From positions 1-64,000 of the forward strand of contig NZ_JBHUOR010000002.1 in assembly GCF_042686175.1 (NCBI RefSeq): 64,000 bases of DNA, in the 5' to 3' direction. Source of the DNA: Kurthia populi. GTDB taxonomy: Bacteria > Bacillota > Bacilli > Bacillales_A > Planococcaceae. Below the pieces are notes generated by a model. That model searched no databases, was not told the DNA's origin, and saw only the letters and a list, made by a program, of their open reading frames with translations. The position numbers were made by a program, and so were the translations under genes. This document shows positions 32,995-41,788 of this stretch, one piece after another. How positions within the stretch are numbered: position 1 is the first letter of the stretch; the number at the start of each line of letters is the position of its first letter.

Positions 32995-33951
32995 ATGCAA
33001 AAGCCGTTATTATGGGTGACATTTCACTTGCCGCAGGAATTGCTTGAGCCAATTAAATCCTATGTGGATGTGAAGATGTGGCAGGATCCAGAGTTTGATA
33101 TGCCACAGGATGAGTTTGAAGCAGCAGCGCAGGAAGCAGATATTTTGTGGACAGTCGTTTCAAATCAAGTAACGGCGGATGTTATCAAGCGTGCACCAAA
33201 GCTGAAAATGATTGCGAATCTCGCAGTAGGTTATAACAATATTGATACCGAGGCTGCGACAGAAGCAGGAATTATCGTAACCAATACACCGGATGTTTTA
33301 GCAGATACAACGGCTGATTTGGCCTTTCTGCTTATGATGATGGCCGCACGTCGTACACTTGAAGGAGCGCGCGCTTTGTATCAGGGACAATGGAAGGGCT
33401 GGCAGGTGCTTGGTATGACGGGCATGGATATTCATCATAAAACATTAGGCATTATTGGTATGGGGACGATTGGTGAGCTTGTCGCAAAGCGTGCCACAGG
33501 CTTTGATATGAATGTTATTTATCATAATCGCCATGAAAAGCCCAATGCTTACGGTGCACAGTATCGCTCAAAGGAAGATTTATTGCGCGAGGCAGATTTC
33601 ATTATTGTACTAACACCTCTCACACCGGCAACACGTAATCTAATTACTAAAGAAGAGCTTGCATTAATGAAAAAATCCGCAATGCTCATTAATGTAGCGC
33701 GTGGCGGCATCGTCAATGAAGATGATTTATATGAGGCTCTTATTAAAGGGGATATTTTAGCGGCGGCGTCCGATGTTTTTGTAGAGGAGCCAGTCCCAAC
33801 GAAACATCCGCTGCTGACATTAGCGAACTTTACGGCATTACCGCATTTGGGAAGTGCAACAGTCGAGACGCGTTTAGGTATGGTTAGTCGCAATGTCGAA
33901 TCACTTCTAGCGTATTTTAATAAGCATTCAATACCATTTAGAGTTGTATAA
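32995..33951 (+). CDS. D-isomer-specific 2-hydroxyacid dehydrogenase (glyoxylate/hydroxypyruvate reductase type)
   Basis: A 318-residue NAD(P)-dependent dehydrogenase. The Rossmann motif is GIIGMGTIGELVA (about 150-163). Catalytic residues lie in NVARGGIVNE (Arg), DVFVEEPV (Glu region) and ALPHLGSAT (His). Likely reduces glyoxylate, hydroxypyruvate or 2-ketogluconate. The ATG at 32995 has AAGGAG 9 nt upstream; the upstream extension has none. The next gene starts 12 bp after it, so the two form an operon. Confidence 0.88.
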   Translation: MQKPLLWVTFHLPQELLEPIKSYVDVKMWQDPEFDMPQDEFEAAAQEADILWTVVSNQVTADVIKRAPKLKMIANLAVGYNNIDTEAATEAGIIVTNTPDVLADTTADLAFLLMMMAARRTLEGARALYQGQWKGWQVLGMTGMDIHHKTLGIIGMGTIGELVAKRATGFDMNVIYHNRHEKPNAYGAQYRSKEDLLREADFIIVLTPLTPATRNLITKEELALMKKSAMLINVARGGIVNEDDLYEALIKGDILAAASDVFVEEPVPTKHPLLTLANFTALPHLGSATVETRLGMVSRNVESLLAYFNKHSIPFRVV

Positions 33952-33963
33952 GGAGGAAGAAGC

Positions 33964-34407
33964 ATGGTTTTAGCAAAAGGGATTACAGGTTTTTGTAAGG
34001 AATGTGATGTAACGACAATTGAAGAGAACGACTACAAAGAATTCCGTACGGCATGCTATGATGCAGCGCTACATCCAGAAGTGACACTTGTGAATATCGT
34101 CGAATGTGATTATCCATTTACATATCATAAAGCGTTATTTGATATTAATGATGAGCGTATGATTGTGCTTTTAAATAGCTACTATCCATTAGTGGGCTTT
34201 GCAAAAGATGATGATCCACTTGATTTTTGTGATATTCCAGAACAACTAACAGCACTTAGTGAGTATTACACACTACTAGATGAGGATACGCTGTTGACAT
34301 ACCCGACAGGTAAAGAACTACAAGCATTAGACGGGGAAGAATTGGTGGCAATTGAGCACTGGAAACCGCGTAATCTAGGCGAAATTATTTTTAATACGTG
34401 GGATTAG
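33964..34407 (+). CDS. Conserved-looking protein of unknown function
   Basis: 147 residues, acidic, soluble, no signal peptide or membrane segment. It starts MVLAKGITGFCKECDVTTIEE and ends GEIIFNTWD; two cysteines form CxxC at 12-15, possibly a metal or redox pair. I do not recognise the family. A strong AAGGAGG overlaps the stop of the dehydrogenase gene, so it is co-translated with it. Its end is followed at once by repeat copy 4. Confidence 0.8.
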   Translation: MVLAKGITGFCKECDVTTIEENDYKEFRTACYDAALHPEVTLVNIVECDYPFTYHKALFDINDERMIVLLNSYYPLVGFAKDDDPLDFCDIPEQLTALSEYYTLLDEDTLLTYPTGKELQALDGEELVAIEHWKPRNLGEIIFNTWD

Positions 34408-34412
34408 GCCAT

Positions 34413-34553
34413 AAAAAAGAAGTGGCTTATGTATAAAAACAATCGCTCCTATGAGCATAAGAAAAACCGGAATCGCACTAGGCGCGTTTCCGGTTTTTCG
34501 TTGCGAACACTAAAAAGGAAAAATGACGTGTTTTGTTCCAGTCACTTCTTTTT
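34413..34553. repeat. Dispersed nested inverted repeat, copy 4 (convergent junction)
   Basis: Outer arms here read GAAGTGGCT (34419-34427) and AGTCACTTC (34540-34548), a nine-base stem different from the GAGGCT / AGCCTC of other copies but changed on both sides. Central hairpin ACCGGAATCGC / GCGCGTTTCCGGT is slightly degraded. Lies between the unknown gene and the convergent AIM24-type gene. Confidence 0.88.
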
Positions 34554-34560
34554 GTTGTAG

Positions 34561-35361
34561 TTATTTATTAAATAAATCAAATAGACCGCCGATGCCTCCT
34601 TCACCACTTGATTGACCGCCACCGCCTTGTGATACAGGTGCAGAGGCGAATACACGACTTGCTAAACGGCTAAATGGCATTGATTGAATCCAGACAGAGC
34701 CGGGTCCTTGTAACGTCGCAAGGAATAAACCTTCGCCACCAAATAACGATGTTTTGACACCGCCTGCACGCTCGATATCGTAATTTACGCGGTCCGTCAT
34801 CGCGACTAAGCAACCTGTATCAATACGTAGACGCTCGCCTGGGCGCAGGTCTTTACGGATAATAGTACCGCCCGCATGAACGAATGCTAGGCCATCACCT
34901 TCTAGCTTTTGCATAATAAAGCCCTCACCACCGAAGAAGCCCGCACCTAATTTACGCTGGAACTCAACGCCAACCGACACGCCACGTGCTGCCGCGAGAA
35001 AGGCATCCTTTTGACAAATGATTTTACCATTATATTGGCTTAAATCCATTGGAATAATACGACCAGGATAAGGCGCTGCGAATGAGACATGTTGCTTACC
35101 ATGACCTTGGTTTGTGAATGTAGTAATAAATAGGCTTTCACCAGTAATTAGTCGTTTACCAGCGCCCATTAATTTGCCCATAAAGCCACCAGCACGACTT
35201 GCTTGTGAGCCATCCCCAAAAATCGTTTCCATTTGGATGCCATCTTCCATCATCATCATTGCACCTGCTTCGGCAATAGCCGTTTCACCTGGATCTAGCT
35301 CAATTTCAACAAATTGCATATCATCGCCGTGGATTTTAAAATCGATTTCATCATTCTTCAT
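34561..35361 (-). CDS. TIGR00266/AIM24-family protein
   Basis: A 266-residue protein with the beta-helical AIM24/TIGR00266 pattern: repeated glycine-rich strands (IFGDGSQASRAGGFMGKLMGA, AGFFGGEGFIMQKLEGDG, KTSLFGGEGLFLATLQGPG, IQSMPFSRLASRVF). The C-terminal tail is Gly/Ser-rich. Function of the family in bacteria is unclear. RBS GGGAGGA precedes the ATG. Confidence 0.85.
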   Translation of the reverse strand: MKNDEIDFKIHGDDMQFVEIELDPGETAIAEAGAMMMMEDGIQMETIFGDGSQASRAGGFMGKLMGAGKRLITGESLFITTFTNQGHGKQHVSFAAPYPGRIIPMDLSQYNGKIICQKDAFLAAARGVSVGVEFQRKLGAGFFGGEGFIMQKLEGDGLAFVHAGGTIIRKDLRPGERLRIDTGCLVAMTDRVNYDIERAGGVKTSLFGGEGLFLATLQGPGSVWIQSMPFSRLASRVFASAPVSQGGGGQSSGEGGIGGLFDLFNK

Positions 35362-35504
35362 ATGTGTTCCTCCCGTAAATGCTATTTCATTTATATACGC
35401 ATTGTGACCGGAAAAGTTTCAAATATAAAAAATCCATCGTTAGATACTTCAAAAAAACTGTATTTTCTGTTAATTTTAAAAAAAGACATTTGGGAGGATT
35501 GTGT

Positions 35505-36980
35505 ATGAAATTAGCGCATTATATTGATGGGGCATTTTACATCAATGAAGAGGAAAAATATTTAGACGTTCTAAATCCTGCAACAAGTGACACAATTGCA
35601 GAAGTACCGATGGCCACGCTACATACACTAGACTTTGCCATACGCACAGCAGAGCAGGCTCAAAAAGTGTGGGGACAAGTACCAGCGCCAAAACGGGCAG
35701 ATTATTTACTCGATATTGGTTATAAATTAAAGGAAAAAAAGGAGCAGCTCGCACGTATTTTGACCGAGGAGATGGGAAAGGTCATTGAAGAGGCACGTGG
35801 TGAAATTCAAGAAGGCATTGATATGGCCTTTTATATGGCAGGGGAAGGACGCCGTTTACTTGGTGAGACGACACCATCTGAACTGACAGATAAATTTGCG
35901 ATGAGCGTGCGCACACCAGTTGGCGTCGTAGGATTAATTACACCATGGAATTTCCCGATTGGCGTGCCCTTATTAAAGGCATTCCCTGCGATTGTTAGTG
36001 GTAATGCGGTCATTTGGAAGCCGGCCTCTGAAACACCGATGATTGCCTATGAGATGGCGAAAATCTTTGATGAGGTTGGCTTACCAAAAGGTGTTGTGAA
36101 TATTGTCTTTGGCTCAGGCGGAGACATTGGAACAGAGCTTGTACAAAATCCTCATATTAATGTCATTTCCTTTACGGGCTCTACATCGACGGGACGTAAA
36201 GTGGCAGAGCTTGGTGGCTATCATTTGAAAAAAGTGTCACTTGAATTAGGCGGCAAAAATGCAGTTATTGTCATGGATGATGCGGATCTTGATTTAGCAG
36301 TAGAAGGCATTGTGTGGAGTGCATTCGGTACGGCTGGTCAGCGCTGTACGGCATGTAGCCGTGTCATTGTGCATGAAGCGGTTGCCGAGCAGCTAGAGCA
36401 AAAGCTCATTACAGAAATCGAGAAATTAACAATTGGCAATGGGCTAGATGAGGCGAATAAAGTAGGACCGGTTATTAATATGGAAGCCCTCTATAAAATT
36501 CATAGCTATGTTGAGCTTGCGCAGCTAGATGGTGCGAAATTATTAACAGGAGGCCATATTTTAGAGGGTGATGATTTTGATTTGGGCTGCTACTATGCAC
36601 CAACATTATTTAATCAAGTACGCCCGGATTCTCGTCTAGCACAGGAAGAAATTTTTGGACCAGTCATCGGCTTAATTCAAGTAGCGAATTTAGAAGAGGC
36701 AGTCGCCGTTAATAACAGTGTGACATACGGCTTGTCGAGCTCGATTTATACACAGGATGTCAATACGGTATTTCGTGCACAGCGTGATTTAGATACAGGA
36801 ATCGTCTATGTGAATGCCGGTACGACGGGAGCAGAAGTCCATTTACCGTTTGGCGGCACGAAGGGGACAGGGAATGGTCATCGTGATTCAGGGGCGAGTG
36901 CGCTTGAGTTATATACAGAGCTGAAAAGTGTTTATATCGATTTTAGTGGACGATTACAGCGCGCTCAAATTGATTGCTAG
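35505..36980 (+). CDS. NAD(P)-dependent aldehyde dehydrogenase (ALDH7-like)
   Basis: A 491-residue aldehyde dehydrogenase. Motifs: TPWNFPIG, the general-base Glu in VSLELGGKN, the catalytic Cys in TAGQRCTACSR, and EEIFGPV. The C-terminal stretch GGTKGTGNGHRDSGASALEL is like the alpha-aminoadipic semialdehyde/piperideine-6-carboxylate group, but the substrate cannot be fixed. The ATG at 35505 has GGGAGGA 8 nt upstream; the frame open to 35379 lacks a site. Single gene ending in repeat copy 5. Confidence 0.88.
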   Translation: MKLAHYIDGAFYINEEEKYLDVLNPATSDTIAEVPMATLHTLDFAIRTAEQAQKVWGQVPAPKRADYLLDIGYKLKEKKEQLARILTEEMGKVIEEARGEIQEGIDMAFYMAGEGRRLLGETTPSELTDKFAMSVRTPVGVVGLITPWNFPIGVPLLKAFPAIVSGNAVIWKPASETPMIAYEMAKIFDEVGLPKGVVNIVFGSGGDIGTELVQNPHINVISFTGSTSTGRKVAELGGYHLKKVSLELGGKNAVIVMDDADLDLAVEGIVWSAFGTAGQRCTACSRVIVHEAVAEQLEQKLITEIEKLTIGNGLDEANKVGPVINMEALYKIHSYVELAQLDGAKLLTGGHILEGDDFDLGCYYAPTLFNQVRPDSRLAQEEIFGPVIGLIQVANLEEAVAVNNSVTYGLSSSIYTQDVNTVFRAQRDLDTGIVYVNAGTTGAEVHLPFGGTKGTGNGHRDSGASALELYTELKSVYIDFSGRLQRAQIDC

Positions 36981-36983
36981 TTA

Positions 36984-37124
36984 GAAAAAAGAGGCTTGAG
37001 ACAAAACATATCATTTTCTTTTTTAAGACTTCGCAACGAAAAACCGGAACCGCGTCACAGCGCGGTTCCGGTTTTTCGTTGCTTATAGGAGCGACTTTAC
37101 ACGTATGTCAAAGCCGCTTTTTTA
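36984..37124. repeat. Dispersed nested inverted repeat, copy 5 (opposite orientation)
   Basis: Reads in reverse: outer arms AAAAAAGAGGCTT and AAGCCGCTTTTTT, and on the minus strand the 5' conserved strand GACATACGTGTAAAG. This copy has the longest central stem, CAACGAAAAACCGGAACCGCG with its exact complement (21 bp). It sits between the convergent aldehyde dehydrogenase and deacetylase genes. Confidence 0.88.
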
Positions 37125-37128
37125 TTAT

Positions 37129-38478
37129 TTAAGGCTGTGCCTTACCTTCTAGCTGAGAGATGGTCACACATGTATAGCCCTTGCTTTCCAAGTACGTCAA
37201 GATACTATCTAATGCATTAGCAGTTGTTGGGTGGATGTCATGCATCAAGATGATGGCACCAGGATATAGATGCTGCTGAACTGCTTGTAGGGTAGAAGCG
37301 GCATTACGCGTTTTCCAGTCGAGTGTATCAACGCCCCATAAAACAGTTGGCTGTGATAATTGCTGCTCAAGCCCATGATTACGTGCACCATACGGCGGAC
37401 GAATCGTTAACGGCTCAATGCCAGTTGCTTTTTTAATTAATGTATTCGAATGCTCAATATTTTTAAGTGCATTTGCGGCCGTCATTTTCGATAAGTTTTC
37501 ATGTCCATAGGAATGATTGCCAATTTCATGACCACCCGCTACAACTGCCTTCGCAGTATCAGGAGCTTCACTTACAGATTTTCCAAGCATATAAAACGTC
37601 GCTTTTGCACGATGTTTTTTAAGTGTCTTTAAAATACGCGGTGTCACATTTTTATTCGGACCATCATCAAATGTAAGTGCCACATATTTTTTACCATGTG
37701 TATTTAATGAAAAGACCGGTACATCGTATTTTTGATTTAGACGATCTAATGGAATCGTCACAGATGTTAATTTGTCTGTGAAAGTATGTGGTTGATAATA
37801 AATTTTTAAATTGTTGCCATCTAATGAGAAATCGTTGAATTTTGACCAGCTTGGCTCGGTTAATTTATCGATTTTTTTTGCTGAAATCGCTAAGTTTTTA
37901 TTTTTCTGCTGTAACTTGATACGCACTTCCTTTGACATACGGTTAAGACGGACATCTGTGCTAATGATATCTTGAATCGACACCAATTTTTTCGTATGGC
38001 GATCATATGTAAAGGTTTGCGCTGTTGTGATAACAGTACGGTCTTTTTGAAGCTCTTTTTGTTTTATGATAAAGCTTACCTTTTTATTAGACGTTGTCGT
38101 ATTAACTGATAGGACTAATTTCTTAGCGTCTGATTTTGTGAATGCATCACGTTTTTTGTAAACCTTTTTCTGAATTGCATCGTCTACTTTTTCAACCCCT
38201 GTTAAAGGATACATTAGTGTATAGTTCTCCGCACGAGAAACTTCCTTATTGTATAAAATTCCTTTAACTGGGGATTTAAGAGATGTAACGACGACCTTGT
38301 TAACTTCTTGTTTTTTTGGTTTTGTGGGCTCTTCGCTAATTTTTTGTACAGCACCAGCGAGATTTTGCCCTGTTTGATTACTATTTAATAGGACAAAGAA
38401 ACAACCTACTAAAACAATAAGTACGATAAGTAGAGCTAAATTAACTTTCCCTAATTTAGTCTTTGGAAACCATTGCAC
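37129..38478 (-). CDS. Membrane-anchored polysaccharide deacetylase (PdaC-like)
   Basis: 449 residues. Signal anchor at about 12-33; an external DUF3298/DUF4163-like domain (about 55-245); a NodB domain (about 258-445) with metal/catalytic motifs ALTFDDGPN, HEIGNHSYGHENLSKM, RPPYGARN and ILMHDIH. This order and length match PdaC, a peptidoglycan N-acetylmuramic acid or GlcNAc deacetylase that protects against lysozyme. Peptidoglycan as substrate is inferred. Confidence 0.9.
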   Translation of the reverse strand: MQWFPKTKLGKVNLALLIVLIVLVGCFFVLLNSNQTGQNLAGAVQKISEEPTKPKKQEVNKVVVTSLKSPVKGILYNKEVSRAENYTLMYPLTGVEKVDDAIQKKVYKKRDAFTKSDAKKLVLSVNTTTSNKKVSFIIKQKELQKDRTVITTAQTFTYDRHTKKLVSIQDIISTDVRLNRMSKEVRIKLQQKNKNLAISAKKIDKLTEPSWSKFNDFSLDGNNLKIYYQPHTFTDKLTSVTIPLDRLNQKYDVPVFSLNTHGKKYVALTFDDGPNKNVTPRILKTLKKHRAKATFYMLGKSVSEAPDTAKAVVAGGHEIGNHSYGHENLSKMTAANALKNIEHSNTLIKKATGIEPLTIRPPYGARNHGLEQQLSQPTVLWGVDTLDWKTRNAASTLQAVQQHLYPGAIILMHDIHPTTANALDSILTYLESKGYTCVTISQLEGKAQP

Positions 38479-38527
38479 ACTGAACCCTCCTGTAGCTTTT
38501 GTACCTTAATTGTACACTATCAAAAAT

Positions 38528-38572
38528 AAAAAACCACAATTAGCCGAAATTAGCTAAAAGTGGTTTTTTTTT
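38528..38572. terminator. Terminator after the PAS-GGDEF-EAL gene
   Basis: AACCAC and TTAGC pair with GCTAA and GTGGTT, giving U tracts in both directions. It follows the stop codon at 38574 and precedes the deacetylase promoter. Confidence 0.85.
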
Positions 38573-38573
38573 A

Positions 38574-40577
38574 TTAAAACAATGGTTCAATTGTTGCGAC
38601 TTCAGATGGGCGGCCAATATGATATCCTTGGGCCGCATTACATCCATATTCGCTAAGTAATTCCAATTGCTCTTTATTTTCAACGCCCTCTGCAACAACG
38701 CGCATATTTAAAGAATGGCCAAATTGAATCATACCATGAATCAATTTTTGTGTTTTCTTTTGATATGTCAGTGTTGAAATGAACGTTTGGTCAATTTTAA
38801 ATTCTTCAAGTGGTAGAAGCTGCATATAACGGAATGATGCATAACCTGTACCAAAGTCATCGAGTACAAAGCGAATGCCATCTGCTTGTAGTTGTTTCAT
38901 TTGTGTAATGATAGATGATTCTGCTTCAGCTTCTAATGCGAATTTTTCGGTAATTTCAATTTGTAAAAGAGAAGCAGGGCAGTTTGTGCGCTCTAGCACT
39001 TCACGAATTAATTTCACCATATTTTTATCTCGGAACTCACGAACAGATGAGTTGATGCTGACGCGAATCGTGTGTCCGCTGTTTTTCCATGCAACGGCTT
39101 GCTCACATGATTTTTCAAGCATAAATGTACCGATGTCATTAATCAGACCCGTTTCCTCTGCAATTGGGATTAAAACATCTGGCGGGATAATACCAAGTTC
39201 AGAATCTTCCCAGCGTACAAGGGCCTCAACAGCTTCGATTTTATTTGATTCTAAGTTTAATTGTGGTTGGTATAATACTTTTAAATCCTTTTGATCGAGC
39301 GCAATCATTAAGCGTTTTTCAATCATTGCACGCTTGCTAAGTGCTTTATGGTCATCAATTGAAAGGCTAGCGATGGTGCTACCGCCCTCTGTATGAATTT
39401 TATCAATAATTGCATGAGATGCTTTTAATAGGTGGTTAAATGTTTGTTGGTCCTCTGGATATTTTGAAATACCCCCACAAATTGTTAGCGGCAGTGCCAT
39501 GCCATCAATATAAATTGGATGTTGTTTTAAGTACGCTAGGAAGCCTTGGATGAACCATTCGCCAAGCGGTGTTAAAACAGCAAAATCATTAATTGTGATA
39601 CGGGCCATTACACTATCTTGGAAGTACATTTTCATACGATTTGTAAATTCTTGTAGTAGGATGCTTTCCATTTCTTCATTGTATAACTCTTTTAATGAAT
39701 AGAATTTATCGATGCTCAAGTAAACGAATGTAAAATGTTGTTTTTGATCAATCATTTCATTGACGATTTGCTCTAAGCGGTAACGATTCATTAAGCCGGT
39801 TTCTTGGTCTACATAGGCAATTTTTTCTAAACGCTGTTGTAGTAATTTTTTCTCTGTGATATCTTTTGCTAACACAAGATAATAATCAGGTGTTTTGCCA
39901 GAAGTAGTGACAGGGATAGCAATTAGCTCAACCCAATAAGATGTGCCGTCTTTCGTCATTTTTTCTACTTCACCCTGCCAAATCTTGCCGCTATGAATGA
40001 CATTCCAAATTTCATTTACTTGTTCTGTACCCACATCTGTTTGAGGGAACATTTGCCACAATGTTTTACCTAAAATACGTTTTGGCGTCCATTTACTATA
40101 TTTTAAGTAAAGTGGGTTGGCAAAGTTAATGAGACCTTCATGGTCAAGAGAGAGAACCATAAATGATTCTTCTAAGCCTGAGCGAAGGCAGCTAAGTTCT
40201 GCTACAGCACTTTCTTCTGATGAAAAAGCATTAAGGAAACGAACCATAATAATGCGTTCGTCTCTAATTGTTAATGCTTTTGCAAAAAGAGACATTTGCA
40301 GCATTTCTGAATCTTTTGTTAATAATGTGAAATTATTTAGCGTAAGTTCTTTGTGTGAGCGTAAAATAGTAGTAAATTGTTCTTCCGCCTTGTCTTGTTC
40401 ATCATTAAAAATTGGTGGAAATTTACCTAATACCTCATCTGTACTGTATCCAAATACATTTTCACAATAGGTATTCCATGAAATAATATTTCCTTCATGG
40501 TCCAATGTCATCATAGGACTGTGAATGTGATTTAGTATCGGATTAGCATATTGAGAAATATTCTCGACTTCATTCAT
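38574..40577 (-). CDS. PAS-PAS-GGDEF-EAL cyclic-di-GMP phosphodiesterase
   Basis: 667 residues: PAS at about 10-115 and 130-250, GGDEF-like at about 255-405, EAL at about 415-665. The GGDEF signature is lost (RITINDFAVL), so no cyclase activity is expected. The EAL domain keeps EALVRWE, NSSVREF, EITE, DDFGTGYASF, KID and AEGVEN, so it should hydrolyse cyclic-di-GMP to pGpG. No membrane segments; the PAS domains suggest a cytosolic redox or ligand input. Single-gene unit. Confidence 0.92.
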   Translation of the reverse strand: MNEVENISQYANPILNHIHSPMMTLDHEGNIISWNTYCENVFGYSTDEVLGKFPPIFNDEQDKAEEQFTTILRSHKELTLNNFTLLTKDSEMLQMSLFAKALTIRDERIIMVRFLNAFSSEESAVAELSCLRSGLEESFMVLSLDHEGLINFANPLYLKYSKWTPKRILGKTLWQMFPQTDVGTEQVNEIWNVIHSGKIWQGEVEKMTKDGTSYWVELIAIPVTTSGKTPDYYLVLAKDITEKKLLQQRLEKIAYVDQETGLMNRYRLEQIVNEMIDQKQHFTFVYLSIDKFYSLKELYNEEMESILLQEFTNRMKMYFQDSVMARITINDFAVLTPLGEWFIQGFLAYLKQHPIYIDGMALPLTICGGISKYPEDQQTFNHLLKASHAIIDKIHTEGGSTIASLSIDDHKALSKRAMIEKRLMIALDQKDLKVLYQPQLNLESNKIEAVEALVRWEDSELGIIPPDVLIPIAEETGLINDIGTFMLEKSCEQAVAWKNSGHTIRVSINSSVREFRDKNMVKLIREVLERTNCPASLLQIEITEKFALEAEAESSIITQMKQLQADGIRFVLDDFGTGYASFRYMQLLPLEEFKIDQTFISTLTYQKKTQKLIHGMIQFGHSLNMRVVAEGVENKEQLELLSEYGCNAAQGYHIGRPSEVATIEPLF

Positions 40578-40777
40578 GTACGCAACGACTCCTTGAAAGT
40601 ACTTTAATAAGTTCTATTATAAAGAAAAATGAGTTGTAAGTCATTACTAATGAATAGATAATTGGCAATAATCTTTACAAGATAGGGGAAAAAGGGTGAG
40701 AATAGAAGGATATTTAAAATTTAAAATAGGATTATTGTCTTTTGTAAAAATAAAAATTAAGGGGTAAAAAGTATTGT

Positions 40778-41698
40778 ATGAATAAACATCTAAAAGGTAT
40801 TTTGATGGTCTTAATTGGCTCTATGTTATGGGGCGCTACAGGACCAATGATGGAGTGGATTTTACATGAAGGAGCAATAAATGCGTCCTTCATGCTAACA
40901 ATCCGACTATTACTTGCTGGAATTGCGCTATTATTATTCATTAAGTGGCGTGGTCAAAATGTGACAGCGATTTGGAAAAATAAATATTGGGCTACGTCAT
41001 TGGTATTATTTAGCTTAATTGGTATGTTAGGCGTACAATATACATTTGTAGCAACCATTAATAGTAGTAATGCAGTGTTTGCAACATTATTACAATTTTT
41101 AGCGCCAATTTTTATTATTTTATATGTGTCTTTTGCTAATAAAATGCTACCACCCATTTATCAGGTTTTAGGCATTATCGGGACACTTGTTGGCTTGTTT
41201 TTACTACTAACAAATGGGCAGTTAAATGAATTACTCGTAAGTAACAGTGCTTTAATTTGGGGTGTGGCACTTGGCTTCGCTTTCGCATTTTATACGGTGT
41301 ACCCGGTAAAAATCATGAATGAATGGGGCGTTATGCAAGTGGTTGCGTGGTCGATGATTGTCGGCGGTAGTGTTCTTGGGATTATTTCAGGATTTTGGCA
41401 ATGGGAGCAGTGGGCAGTGCTCATGCAGCCTCAAATTTTACTAATGATGCTCGGCGTTATTTTCTTTGGTACGATTGCTTTTGTGCTATTTCTCGGAAGC
41501 ATGACGTATATTACACCTGTTGAAACGAGCGTGTTATCAAGTATGGAGCCGCTAACCGCAACAGCTGTATCGATTGTATGGCTTGGGCGTACGCTTGAGC
41601 TTTATCAATTTGTAGGCGTCGTTTTCATGTTATTATTTGTGACATGGTTATCAATAGAAGGAGACCGACAATCACGGAAAAATGCGTTAGAGAAGTAA
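40778..41698 (+). CDS. EamA/DMT-family transporter
   Basis: A 306-residue membrane protein with ten helices in two EamA repeats (about 8-135 and 150-290). The end of the second repeat reads TPVETSVLSSMEPLTATAVSIVWLG, the conserved DMT signature. Substrate unknown, probably a metabolite or amino acid exporter. Start ATG has AAGGGG upstream. Single gene with its own terminator. Confidence 0.88.
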   Translation: MNKHLKGILMVLIGSMLWGATGPMMEWILHEGAINASFMLTIRLLLAGIALLLFIKWRGQNVTAIWKNKYWATSLVLFSLIGMLGVQYTFVATINSSNAVFATLLQFLAPIFIILYVSFANKMLPPIYQVLGIIGTLVGLFLLLTNGQLNELLVSNSALIWGVALGFAFAFYTVYPVKIMNEWGVMQVVAWSMIVGGSVLGIISGFWQWEQWAVLMQPQILLMMLGVIFFGTIAFVLFLGSMTYITPVETSVLSSMEPLTATAVSIVWLGRTLELYQFVGVVFMLLFVTWLSIEGDRQSRKNALEK

Positions 41699-41704
41699 TG
41701 ATTT

Positions 41705-41744
41705 ACAGGCTTATGGTCAACTTGATGGCGGAGCCTGTTTTTTT
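41705..41744 (+). terminator. Terminator of the EamA transporter gene
   Basis: ACAGGCT (41705-41711) and AGCCTGT (41732-41738) pair, followed by T7. The loop is long (20 nt). Confidence 0.75.
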
Positions 41745-41788
41745 GTGAGAAAATACGATTATCGAAATAAATAGAAAGGAAGATTGCG

